A DNA stretch of 15,521 bases from JAAEQG01 sp023133475 (GTDB lineage Bacteria > Planctomycetota > Phycisphaerae > UBA1845). Made by a program: the position numbers and the translations under genes. The notes below the pieces were generated by a model. It was given only the letters and a program-made list of their open reading frames with translations, searched no databases and was not told the origin of the DNA. Shown one piece after another: positions 5,913-14,021 of this stretch. Numbering within the stretch: position 1 is the stretch's first letter; every line of letters starts with the position of its first letter. The DNA is taken from NCBI GenBank assembly GCA_030631415.1, contig DAOVLE010000115.1, positions 1-15,521 of the forward strand, given 5' to 3'.

Positions 5913-6353
5913 ATGCTTGACGAGCAATCGTTCAAACGAATGGAAGAACTACTTCGGGACGCACACGATCTGATGGGGAAGATTCATGAGGAAAACGCGC
6001 TGTGGCCGGGAATCGGAGTCTTCGAAAGGGATATGGACGATGCCAAAGCGTTGCTCCAGGAGGCGCAGCAGGCCATGTCCGATCTCATCGTGGCGGTTGC
6101 TGGAACTCTGGGCGATTCCGCCGACCCCGAGCAAGAGATCAAAATCACCAAGGCTGTCGACAAGGAATACAGCCTCATGAACCGCTTGTACAATGACGTA
6201 AGAAGGGCACAGGAGGCCCTGAAGGAAGACAGGAGTCAGACTGAGGTCATCAAGCAAACCGAAATGCACCTCAAGCAGTTTACCATGCACTCTCAGCAGG
6301 TGCGGGACCGGCTGTTGGAGTTGGCACGATTGGCTCAAGCCGCGTCGGAGTGA
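5913..6353 (+). CDS. Helical 146-residue protein, first of a paralogous pair
   Basis: ATG 5913 has AAGGA 7 nt upstream. The product is a soluble, charged, mostly helical protein with no cysteine, signal or membrane segment. Notable blocks are MLDEQSFKRMEELL at the start, LWPGIGVFERDMDDAKALL (residues 30-48), KEYSLMNRLYNDVRRAQEAL in the middle and QQVRDRLLELARLAQ near the end. It aligns without gaps over 146 residues with the next gene product, about 53% identical. I recognise no family. Heptad-like spacing suggests a helical bundle or coiled coil. Placement between a radical SAM gene and a phasin-like gene suggests a structural or binding partner in the same process. Confidence 0.85.
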   Translation: MLDEQSFKRMEELLRDAHDLMGKIHEENALWPGIGVFERDMDDAKALLQEAQQAMSDLIVAVAGTLGDSADPEQEIKITKAVDKEYSLMNRLYNDVRRAQEALKEDRSQTEVIKQTEMHLKQFTMHSQQVRDRLLELARLAQAASE

Positions 6354-6453
6354 TGAGGATGCACGCGACCGTAGCACCGGCAACGGTCAAGAAGCGTGTA
6401 TCAGGCACAGTGAAGATAGAGTTTCCATCCCGAGCGGTCCAAAGGAGAAACCG

Positions 6454-6894
6454 ATGCTGAACGAGCAGTCATTCAAACAGATGGAGAAACTGCTGGCGAA
6501 ATCGCAACAACTGATGGACAAGATTCGTCGGCAAAACCGGAAGTGGCCTGGCGCTGGCGCCTTCGAGAAGGATGTGGACGACGCCAAAGCGTTGCTCGAG
6601 AAGATGGGACAGGTGGTTTGGGATCTTGCCGCGGCGGCTGTTGAGAGCTTAGACAAGTCGTTAGATCCAAGTCATGATAGCGAGATTCGCGAAGCCGTTC
6701 GCAAGGAATACGCTCTCATGAGCCGCTTGTACGAAGATATCAGAAGGGCGCATGAAGCCACAGAGGAAGGCAAAAGCCAGAGCGAAGCCCTCAGACAAAC
6801 CGAGATCCATGTGAAGCAGTTTACCTTGCAGTCTGAGCAGACGCGGGATCGACTGCTGGAGTTGGCACGTGTGACACGAACCCAGTTAGGGTAA
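6454..6894 (+). CDS. Helical 146-residue protein, second of a paralogous pair
   Basis: ATG 6454 is preceded by AAAGGAG 6 nt away. It is a paralogue of the preceding gene, of identical length and with about 78 of 146 residues identical. The best conserved blocks are the N-terminus, KWPGAGAFEKDVDDAKALL, KEYALMSRLYEDIRRA and RDRLLELAR. The least conserved part is residues 51-80. No cysteine, signal or membrane segment is seen. A tandem duplication followed by divergence fits, and retention of both open frames argues that both are used, perhaps as a heteromer. Function unknown. Confidence 0.85.
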   Translation: MLNEQSFKQMEKLLAKSQQLMDKIRRQNRKWPGAGAFEKDVDDAKALLEKMGQVVWDLAAAAVESLDKSLDPSHDSEIREAVRKEYALMSRLYEDIRRAHEATEEGKSQSEALRQTEIHVKQFTLQSEQTRDRLLELARVTRTQLG

Positions 6895-6990
6895 TCCGGG
6901 GGGTGATCCAGATTGAAACTGCCGTGAATGCGTACCGTCGCTAGGGCGCTGGTCAGCAGACACGGCGATGTGTGAAAGGAGATATGAGCG

Positions 6991-7296
6991 ATGTTGGATG
7001 CACTGAAACGATTGGGCATCATGGGAGTGGGGATGATTTCAAAGGCTGAGGACGAAATCCAAACGGTGATTGCCGACCTTCGTCATAAGGGGGAACTCAG
7101 CGAGGAAGAGGGCCAGAAGGTAATGACTGAATGGCGCGAACGTGTCGCCTTGAACCAGAAGGAAGTAAAGGAACTGGTGGACAAGGCGGTGCAGGACGCG
7201 CTGAAGGCCGTAGGCGCGCCGAGCCGTGAAGAGTTCGACGGGCTGGCTGCCCGCGTAGGCAAGTTGGAGAGCACGCTCGGCGAGGAGCAGCGTTAA
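6991..7296 (+). CDS. Phasin-family protein
   Basis: The 101-residue protein starts at ATG 6991 with AAAGGAG about 9 nt upstream (an ATG at 6984 is out of frame). It begins MLDALKRLGIMGVGMISKAE, an amphipathic helix with a hydrophobic face, then LSEEEGQKVMTEW, a long charged helix and a C-terminal coiled coil (LAARVGKLEST). This order matches the short polyhydroxyalkanoate granule-associated or phasin-like family, which coats hydrophobic inclusions or membranes. No PHA synthase is in the window, so the surface it binds is open. Its stop TAA shares one base with the ATG of the UbiB-like gene (TAATG), which implies translational coupling and a joint role. Confidence 0.8.
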   Translation: MLDALKRLGIMGVGMISKAEDEIQTVIADLRHKGELSEEEGQKVMTEWRERVALNQKEVKELVDKAVQDALKAVGAPSREEFDGLAARVGKLESTLGEEQR

Positions 7297-8990
7297 TGGC
7301 TGGCCTCACCGGCTTCACGCATGGTATTCGCAATGTTAAGAGATTCGCCGAGATCGTTCGCGTGCTTGTCCGGCACGGTTTCGGCGAAGTCGTGTCGCGC
7401 CTGCATTTGCACGATGCACTGCCGGCCTCGATGGTTGCCGGGCTCAATCTGCTGCGGCGTAAATCCCAAAAAACGCCTGCCTCTCGCGGCGAGAGATTGC
7501 GTTCGGTGCTCGTCGAGCTTGGGACGACATACGTCAAGCTCGGCCAGGTGCTCAGCACACGACCGGACCTGATTCCGCCGGATATCTGTACCGACCTGGA
7601 GAAACTGCAAGACCGCGTTCCGCCGGTCTCGGACACTGAGGCTGCGCAGGTTGTTTTGGAGGAACTGGGGACGCCACCCAACGAAGCGTTCGGCAGCTTT
7701 GGTGAGAGTTCGATCGCGTCGGCCTCCATCAGCCAAGTGCACCGGGCCACGCTGAAAGACGGCACGGCAGTTGCGGTAAAGATACAGCGCCCGGGGATCG
7801 CTGCCGTGGTTGAGGCTGACATCGAGTTATTGACTTCGATCGCTGCGTGGATCGTCAGACGCGGGGTCACGACGCCCGGTTTCGACCCGCTGGGAAGCGT
7901 GAAGGAATTCTCGCGGTCAATCCGGCGCGAGCTGGATTTTGCGCATGAAGCTCGGATGGTGGAGCGTTTCACCCGGAACTTCTCCGGTGCCAAGACTGTC
8001 CACGTTCCTCAAATCTACACCGATCTAAGCACTTCTCGTGTCCTGACGATGGAGTGGATTGCCGGAATGCCGGTGCGGGACGCAGAGAAACTGCGGGAGC
8101 AAGGTCACAACCTCGGCCGCATCGCGCACAATGGTTTGGATGTGGTCCTCAAACAGATCTTCGAGCACGGCCTATTCCACGCGGACCCGCATCCGGGAAA
8201 CATCTTCGTTCTGCCGGAAGACGTGATTTGCCTGCTCGACTACGGCATGGTCGGGCAGGTCACACCCGACGACAGCGAACGGTTCGCCACCTTGTTATTG
8301 TCCATCATGAGCAAGGATGTTGAGCGGGCCACCTCGGTGGTACTCGAACTGGCTGAGGCCGAGGGTCGAATTGACCGCAAGGCCCTGCAACGCGATCTTC
8401 ACGAGTTCGTCGAATTCGACGCCGAGCAGATCATGAAGGGCATGGCGTTCGGCGAGGCGATGAACCGCTTGGTTAGTACGCTCCGGGAGCACGAGCTTGT
8501 GCTGCCTGCGAGGCATACGCTTCTGATCAAGGCCCTGGCCACGATCGAGCAGGTCGGCCGGGACCTGGACCCGAGCTTGGACATCGCCGCGCAAATGCGT
8601 CCGTACGTCGAGCGTCTGCTGAAACGACGGTACTCCGCCCGCCGCGTTGCAAGCGACGTGTCACGAGCAATGCGGGACATGCTCGCGTTGGGCCGCTCGT
8701 TGCCGGGCGACATTCGGGAGTTGGTCGCATCCTTCAGGAGCGGCGGGTTCAAGATCGCGCTTCGGCCGGAGGATATTCACCGCCTCACGGACGCACACGA
8801 ACGATCATCGAATCGGGTGACCTTCGGGATGATCATCGGCTCATTGATCATCGGGTCTTCCTCGCTCATGCAGCTTTCAAGCGGCCCGAACTTCCTCGGT
8901 CTGCCGGTGATCGGCCTTGTGGGGTATCTACTGGCGGCCGTCCTGGGCCTGGCAATGGTTTTCTCGATGTGGCGATCGCGGAGGTTGTAA
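7296..8990 (+). CDS. UbiB/ABC1 (AarF) atypical kinase-like protein
   Basis: The 564-residue length is usual for the family. The UbiB signature is complete: KLGQ from Lys81 (VKLGQVLSTRPDLIP), an alanine-rich nucleotide loop (ASASISQVH), the VAIK-like AVKIQRPG with Lys162, HADPHPGN from His295 with Asp297 and Asn302, and the metal-binding LLDYGMVG with Asp315. Two hydrophobic helices at the C-terminus (about residues 505-525 and 535-557) anchor it in the membrane. In E. coli and mitochondria such proteins support coenzyme Q synthesis and lipid handling through ATPase activity. Here no quinone gene is nearby; instead it is coupled to a phasin-like gene (TAATG overlap) and 4 nt from a pump operon, so a role in lipid or hydrophobe mobilisation is more likely. 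The active-site residues look intact. Confidence 0.93.
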   Translation: MAGLTGFTHGIRNVKRFAEIVRVLVRHGFGEVVSRLHLHDALPASMVAGLNLLRRKSQKTPASRGERLRSVLVELGTTYVKLGQVLSTRPDLIPPDICTDLEKLQDRVPPVSDTEAAQVVLEELGTPPNEAFGSFGESSIASASISQVHRATLKDGTAVAVKIQRPGIAAVVEADIELLTSIAAWIVRRGVTTPGFDPLGSVKEFSRSIRRELDFAHEARMVERFTRNFSGAKTVHVPQIYTDLSTSRVLTMEWIAGMPVRDAEKLREQGHNLGRIAHNGLDVVLKQIFEHGLFHADPHPGNIFVLPEDVICLLDYGMVGQVTPDDSERFATLLLSIMSKDVERATSVVLELAEAEGRIDRKALQRDLHEFVEFDAEQIMKGMAFGEAMNRLVSTLREHELVLPARHTLLIKALATIEQVGRDLDPSLDIAAQMRPYVERLLKRRYSARRVASDVSRAMRDMLALGRSLPGDIRELVASFRSGGFKIALRPEDIHRLTDAHERSSNRVTFGMIIGSLIIGSSSLMQLSSGPNFLGLPVIGLVGYLLAAVLGLAMVFSMWRSRRL

Positions 8991-8994
8991 CGAA

Positions 8995-10557
8995 GTGACG
9001 AAACGAATAGAAGCAGCCAGGCGTCGAGCCTGGCACTGTCCGAGTGCCGCAAAATACATCAGCCCAGGCCTGATGTTGGGAACAGCGTTGCTGTTAGCGG
9101 GCTGTGTGCAGCCCGACCGGCGCCTGCCGGTAGCAGAGCTACGCTCGCGTATCCTGCCGCCCACGACGCAGCCGGCAACGACCCAGCCCACCATGCGGTA
9201 CGGCGTGGGAACAACAGTGCCAGCCTTGCTGCCGGAGCATCCGATCTCGCTGGATGAAGCCGTCGAGATCGCGTACCGCAGCAGCCCGGCGCTGCGCCTG
9301 GCCAACGAGGCGATCGAGGAAGCCCGGGCCGGCAAGGACATCGCCCGCTCGGCCTTTCTGCCACAGGCGACAGCGAGCTACGGATACAATTGGCGCAACC
9401 GTCCGCCGGGGTTCATCACGCGTAGCCTCCCAGTTCACATCAGCGTCGAAGGTGGCGAGCGCCAGTTTCAGCAGGCTGAGGTATTGGTCCAGATGACGGT
9501 CTGGGACTTCGGCCGGTCCCTGGGCCGCTACGAGCAGGCCAGGCTAGGCGTGGATGTCGCCCAACTTCAGTACGACCGATTGCGAGAGACCATCGCGTTT
9601 CAGGTGACCGATGCGTACTTCGGCGTTCTGCGCGCACAGAAGGCGCGCATCATCGCCCGCGATGCGGTGAATCAGGCCGAGGCGCATCTGAAAACGGCGC
9701 GGAGTTTTTTCCGCCAGGGTGTCGTGGACAAAAACGACGTGCTGCGGGCGGGAGTCCAGGTTAACGAGATGCGACAGGCCCTAGTCACTGCGGAGAATGC
9801 GGTGGAGATGGCTACCGCCGCGTTGAACCGCGTGCTGGGCATCAACGTCAACCGCTCTACGGAAGTCATCGACGTCGAATCTCAACCGGCCTTCACTCGC
9901 CCGTTCGTAGATTGCCTCGAACTGGCGGTTGCGCACCGCCGGGAATTCGAGGTCGTGCAGAAGGCGATTCTCGCCGCCCGGTACGGGTTGTCGGCTGCCC
10001 AGGCGGAATACCTGCCCCGCATCTTCGTGGCTGGCTCGTTGAGCTACCTCGATGATGATTTCCAATTGGAGAAGACGATCGCGACCGGGACCGTCGGCAT
10101 TCAGCTTGACCTGTACACCGGCGGTCGGCGGACGGCCGAGGCCCGGGCGGCCCGGGTGCGCACCCGTCGGGCGCTGGAGGCGGGCCGGCAAGTCTGCGAC
10201 GGCATCGCGTTCCAGGTGAAGGAGGCGTACCTGTCGATCAACGAATCGCGGGAGCGAATCGCACTGTCAACCAGCGCCGTGGCGCAGGCGGAGGAGAACC
10301 TCCGACTGATCAATAACAAGTACGCACAAACCGCCGCCACCCCCACCGACGTGGTGGACGCCGAGACACTCGTAACCCGCTCGCGGCAAAACTATCACGC
10401 TGCCGTGTACGACTATCTGGTGGCGCTGGCCCGGTTGGAGTACGCCGTCGGAACGCTTGTAGTTGACGGGGAGTCGTCCGTGCCCTCCGGGGCCGAAACG
10501 GCAGTCCCAGACCACTCGGGAGCTTCTACCACGAACACCCCAGACCAGGAGGATTAG
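8995..10557 (+). CDS. TolC/OprM-type outer-membrane efflux lipoprotein
   Basis: GTG 8995 is chosen because GGAGG (8980-8984) lies 10 nt upstream and a lipoprotein signal follows: a basic n-region, a hydrophobic core and the lipobox LLAGC with Cys37. A frame extension to 8917 lies inside the UbiB-like gene and is unlikely. The 520-residue product has two outer-membrane-efflux repeats, roughly residues 75-290 and 300-490, with the typical openings ISLDEAVEIAYRSSPALRLA and FVDCLELAVAHRREFEVVQK, and long coiled-coil helices. It should trimerise to form the outer-membrane channel and periplasmic tunnel of a tripartite pump with the next two gene products. A Thr/Pro-rich linker (TTQPATTQPT) follows the lipid anchor. 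The last coding bases contain the ribosome site of the adaptor gene. Confidence 0.92.
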   Translation: MTKRIEAARRRAWHCPSAAKYISPGLMLGTALLLAGCVQPDRRLPVAELRSRILPPTTQPATTQPTMRYGVGTTVPALLPEHPISLDEAVEIAYRSSPALRLANEAIEEARAGKDIARSAFLPQATASYGYNWRNRPPGFITRSLPVHISVEGGERQFQQAEVLVQMTVWDFGRSLGRYEQARLGVDVAQLQYDRLRETIAFQVTDAYFGVLRAQKARIIARDAVNQAEAHLKTARSFFRQGVVDKNDVLRAGVQVNEMRQALVTAENAVEMATAALNRVLGINVNRSTEVIDVESQPAFTRPFVDCLELAVAHRREFEVVQKAILAARYGLSAAQAEYLPRIFVAGSLSYLDDDFQLEKTIATGTVGIQLDLYTGGRRTAEARAARVRTRRALEAGRQVCDGIAFQVKEAYLSINESRERIALSTSAVAQAEENLRLINNKYAQTAATPTDVVDAETLVTRSRQNYHAAVYDYLVALARLEYAVGTLVVDGESSVPSGAETAVPDHSGASTTNTPDQED

Positions 10558-10561
10558 GCGC

Positions 10562-11839
10562 ATGGCACAAGAGACACCGGACAAGCCTCGGAAAGGCAGA
10601 TGGCCGTGGAAACGAATCATCCAGGTGGTGCTCCTGGTTGCCGCTCTCGTGGTGCTCGTACCGCTTGGCGCGCGTTGGCTGCATTACCGTTTCACGCACT
10701 CGATCACCGACAACGCGTTCGTCAAATCCGACTTGGTCAACGTCGCTCCGCTGGTTGCCGGTCACATCGTCGAGATGCTCGTGGACGATGGGGACTCGGT
10801 CCGGAAGGGACAGCTCCTCGCTCGAATCGATGAGACGGACTATCGCCAGCAGGTCGAACTTGCGCAGGCCAGCGTGGAAGTGGCCGCCAGGGACCATGCG
10901 AAGGTCGTCGTCGCCGCCGAGCGCTCGGCGAAGGAACTCGACGTGAAGATCGCGATCGCCGAGCGGGACCTGGCGATTGCCGAGGACGGCTACCAGAAAG
11001 CCCAGAATGTCCTGGAGTTGACCACACGGAACATCGAGGAAGGCATCAAGGCTGCAACAGACGGGGTGAGGTCCGCACAGGCCACCATGGACAAAGCCAA
11101 GCAGGATTACGATCGATTCACAAAGCTGTTCGAGGAAGAATCCGTACCCAAGTCGAAACTTGACGCAGCCACCATGGCGTACAAGACCGCTCAGGCCAAC
11201 CTGGAGATCGCGCGGGCGAAGTTGGCGCAGGCCGAAGCCGCCCGCAATCAGATTGAGATTGCCGGGCATGACTTACAGTCGGCAGAGCACGGGGTTGAGA
11301 GGGCACGCAAGGCACTCGAATTGGCCAGGCTGGGCTACCTCCAGGTAGAAGAAGATGAAAAGGAAGTCGAACTCCTGGCAGCACAGGTCGAGGCGGCGCA
11401 TAAGGTGGTTGACGTGGCCGAGACGAATCTTGAGCACACACGCATCGTGGCGCCGTTTGACGGCGTGGTGGCCAAGAAGTTCCTGAACGCCGGCGACTTT
11501 GTCTCGCCGGGCTATCCAGTCGTAAGCGTCTACGATCCGGACAACCTCTACGTAACCGCCAATCTGGAGGAAACCAAGCTTGAAGGGGTGGCCGTCGGCA
11601 ATGGCGTTGACCTGGACGCGGATGCGTTCAACCCGCGTTTTCGCGGCAAGGTCATCAAGATAGGCAAGGCCACTGGGGCAAACTTCGCCCTTATTCCACG
11701 AGACAATTCCGCTGGCGAGTTCACCAAGGTCATTCAGCGCGTGCCTATCAAGATCGCGATCGAGCGAGACGACCGCTGGTCTAAGCTCAGGCCGGGACTG
11801 TCCGTCACCGTCGGCATCGAGCACAGCGAGGGCGAATAA
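10562..11839 (+). CDS. EmrA/HlyD-type periplasmic adaptor (membrane fusion protein)
   Basis: The start ATG 10562 is set by AGGAGG (10547-10552) 9 nt upstream, inside the end of the tolC-type gene; the frame is open further upstream without a ribosome site. The 425-residue protein has one N-terminal membrane anchor (about residues 19-38), a lipoyl-like half motif (APLVAGHIVEMLVDDGDSVR, residues 60-80), a long alpha-helical hairpin of coiled coil (about 90-300), the second lipoyl half (RIVAPFDGVVAKKFLNAGD) and a beta-barrel domain (VTANLEETKLEGV). This is the EmrA architecture that links an inner-membrane DHA2 transporter to a TolC channel. Its stop TAA shares one base with the ATG of the transporter gene, so the two are translationally coupled. 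Confidence 0.94.
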   Translation: MAQETPDKPRKGRWPWKRIIQVVLLVAALVVLVPLGARWLHYRFTHSITDNAFVKSDLVNVAPLVAGHIVEMLVDDGDSVRKGQLLARIDETDYRQQVELAQASVEVAARDHAKVVVAAERSAKELDVKIAIAERDLAIAEDGYQKAQNVLELTTRNIEEGIKAATDGVRSAQATMDKAKQDYDRFTKLFEEESVPKSKLDAATMAYKTAQANLEIARAKLAQAEAARNQIEIAGHDLQSAEHGVERARKALELARLGYLQVEEDEKEVELLAAQVEAAHKVVDVAETNLEHTRIVAPFDGVVAKKFLNAGDFVSPGYPVVSVYDPDNLYVTANLEETKLEGVAVGNGVDLDADAFNPRFRGKVIKIGKATGANFALIPRDNSAGEFTKVIQRVPIKIAIERDDRWSKLRPGLSVTVGIEHSEGE

Positions 11840-13410
11840 TGGCCGACGAGCCGCAGTACCCCCGAGTTCTCGGCATCCAGTATAAGTGGGTGGCGGCCGT
11901 CATCGTCATGATCGGCACGTTCATGACGTTGCTCGACACGACCATCGTCAATATCACCCTGCCGAAGATGCTGGCCGAACTCAACACGGACACCTTCGGC
12001 GTTCAATGGGTTGTCATCACCTACCTGATCGGGGCGGCCATCGCGATGACCACGATCCCCTGGCTGGGAGCCAAGATCGGACACAAGAATACATACATTT
12101 TGGGATTACTGGCGTTCACGCTGGCCAGCGCCGCCTGTGGACAGTCCTGGTCTCTGACATCGATGAACACCTCCCGATTCATCCAGGGGCTTGCGGAGGG
12201 GCTGGTCGTGACCATCTCCTTGACCATCCTGTACGAGGTGTTCCCGGCAAAGGAACACGGTTTGGCGATTGGTATCTACGGTTTGGGCGCCAGCTTTGCT
12301 CCCGCGATGGGACCGACACTTGGGGGACTCTTGACCGAGCACTTGTCCTGGCGGTGGGTTTTCTACGTAAACCTGCCCGTCGGCGCGGTCGGCCTGCTAC
12401 TGGCGATCTTCATGCTCCGCCGCTCCAAGCCCGCCGGTGAGACCGTCAAAGCACTCGATAGTGTGGGCTTCGGGATCATGGTGCTATGGGTCTGCGCGCT
12501 GATCGTATTCCTGGCGAAGGGCCAGGAGTGGGGCTGGGGCAATTCAGATGCCATCGTCGTACTCATCGCCCTCTTTGCCGTAAGCTTTCCGGCGTACGTC
12601 TTGTGGGAACTGCGGGCCCGGCCGCCGCTTACGCAGATACGTTTCTTCCGGCTTCCCACGTTCGCGCTCGCCATTACGATCACGCTACTGTTCAGCATGA
12701 CGATGTATGGGGCCTTCTTCCTGCTACCGTTGTATATGGAGCGGCTTCGGCTCTATCCGACGCTGACCGCCGGGCTGGTTCTCCTGCCGGGTTCGATTGT
12801 CATGGGCGTGTCGGTGATCGTCGGCGGCCTGCTCGCGGACAGGTGGGACGCGAAGAAGACGCTCTTTCTCGGAATGGTCGGGCTTGTGCTCACCACTTGG
12901 CACTTTTCCACGCTCGACTTGTACACGGATAAGTACGCCGTGGCGATGGACTTCGCCATCTGGGCCGCGATGGTAGGACTGATTTACCCTGCCGCTACGA
13001 TCATTGCTTTCAGCGTCCTGAAGCCGCACGAAATCAACATGGGCTCCAGCATTCAGAACGCAACCCGGCTGATAGCCGGTAGCATCGGCACGTCGATCGC
13101 CGTTACCATGCTGGAACGCCGGTCGGATGCGTTTTTCGATGCCCTCAGCCAGAAGCTTACCTACGCCAGCCCGGCGCTGCCGGCGTTTTCCGGCAAGCTG
13201 CCAGCGTACTTCGCGCGAGGGGGCGTGGACCCCGCCACCGCGCAACAGAAGGCCAGCGCGCTGATGGAGATGCACATCCAGGCCAACGCGACCGCATACG
13301 GTTTCCAGAGCGCCTTCCTGTATCTGACAATCTTCTCCGTCGTCGGCGCCCTCCTCGTGCTGGGGATCAAATACGAGAAGCGCGCCGGAATGAAGGTGGC
13401 TCTCCATTGA
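11839..13410 (+). CDS. EmrB/QacA-type DHA2 drug:H+ antiporter (MFS)
   Basis: The 523-residue membrane protein has about 14 hydrophobic segments, the DHA2 count. The family motif LLDTTIVNITLP lies in the first segment (Asp33). The motif-A-like loop GAKIGHKN follows segment 2, and the motif C region GLGASFAPAMGPTLGGLL lies in segment 5, next to the conserved SWRWVFYVNLP of DHA2 proteins. A short soluble stretch near residues 440-480 (GGVDPATAQQKASAL) precedes the last helix. It would take proton-driven export of a hydrophobic or amphiphilic compound across the inner membrane and pass it to the adaptor and channel encoded just before. Substrates cannot be read from sequence. It is the last intact gene of the cluster; no clear terminator follows. 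Confidence 0.94.
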   Translation: MADEPQYPRVLGIQYKWVAAVIVMIGTFMTLLDTTIVNITLPKMLAELNTDTFGVQWVVITYLIGAAIAMTTIPWLGAKIGHKNTYILGLLAFTLASAACGQSWSLTSMNTSRFIQGLAEGLVVTISLTILYEVFPAKEHGLAIGIYGLGASFAPAMGPTLGGLLTEHLSWRWVFYVNLPVGAVGLLLAIFMLRRSKPAGETVKALDSVGFGIMVLWVCALIVFLAKGQEWGWGNSDAIVVLIALFAVSFPAYVLWELRARPPLTQIRFFRLPTFALAITITLLFSMTMYGAFFLLPLYMERLRLYPTLTAGLVLLPGSIVMGVSVIVGGLLADRWDAKKTLFLGMVGLVLTTWHFSTLDLYTDKYAVAMDFAIWAAMVGLIYPAATIIAFSVLKPHEINMGSSIQNATRLIAGSIGTSIAVTMLERRSDAFFDALSQKLTYASPALPAFSGKLPAYFARGGVDPATAQQKASALMEMHIQANATAYGFQSAFLYLTIFSVVGALLVLGIKYEKRAGMKVALH

Positions 13411-13414
13411 ACGC

Positions 13415-13864
13415 GTGGGAGTACCGCCGGCGTTGTTCACCCCCTCGACTTCAATCGACGACCGGCCCCGCGAGCACGGGATTCCCGCCACGGGGATGGG
13501 AATGACGTTGCGGACCAACCTGGAGGGACTGGAAGCGGGCCTCGTCGCGATCGTGCTCCTGGTGCTCGTGCTGGCGGCGATCCTGATCATGGATCAGTTC
13601 AACGTGCACGTTAAGGAAGGTGTGCCGCGGCACAAGGCCATGGTGGCCGCCGCCACCGAGCGGTTTCGACCGATCGTCATGATCACTTTGGCTGCTGTCC
13701 TGGGCATGCTGCCGCTAGCCCTGGGACGGGGTATCGGCGCGGAGATGCGGAACGGCGTCGGCATCGCCTCCGTCGGCGGTATTCTCATGGCGGGTGTACT
13801 GACGCTAGTGGTGATGCCTATTCTGTATGATTTGTGCACTCGAAAGGACAAAGCATCGCCCTGA
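13415..13864 (+). pseudogene. RND efflux pump, C-terminal fragment
   Basis: The frame from GTG 13415 encodes 149 residues. From about 13540 it resembles the last 110 residues of HAE-type RND transporters: a membrane helix (AIVLLVLVLAAILIMDQFN), the loop EGVPRHKAMVAAATERFRPI, then VMITLAAVLGMLPLALGRG and the closing GGILMAGVLTLVVMPILYDL. Intact RND proteins have about 1000-1050 residues, so at least 85% is missing. The first roughly 40 residues show no clear relation and may be rearranged DNA. It follows the DHA2 gene after 4 nt. It could be transcribed with the operon, but a function for this fragment is unlikely. Confidence 0.7.
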
Positions 13865-13869
13865 TAGGT

Positions 13870-14021
13870 CAGCCGTTCCAGCCGGTCAATCTGCCGGCGT
13901 ACTTCGCGCAACCGGGCGTGGACCCCGCCACCACACATCAGAAGGCCAGCGCGCTAATGGAGCTGCACATCCAGGCCAACGCGACCGCGTACGGCTTCCA
14001 AAGCGCCTTCGTGTACCTCGC
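13870..14021 (+). pseudogene. DHA2 transporter fragment, paralogue of the intact one
   Basis: The frame LPAYFAQPGVDPATTHQKAS and on to YGFQSAFVYLA (13891-14020) matches the intact transporter at 13198-13327. DNA identity is about 90% over the first 120 nt, with mismatches mostly at third positions. It corresponds to the segment before the last membrane helix; the N-terminal about 430 residues and the last about 25 are missing. On the left it meets the end of the RND fragment, on the right it stops exactly where repeat copy D begins (14022). An ATG at 13834 opens a 69-codon frame over it, but this has no ribosome site of note. Confidence 0.8.

Noticed and set aside
5913..7296. The three small proteins as precursor peptides of the radical SAM enzyme
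   Set aside because: They lack cysteine, leader-like N-termini and core-like C-termini, and two are 146 residues of charged helix. A binding or structural role fits better.
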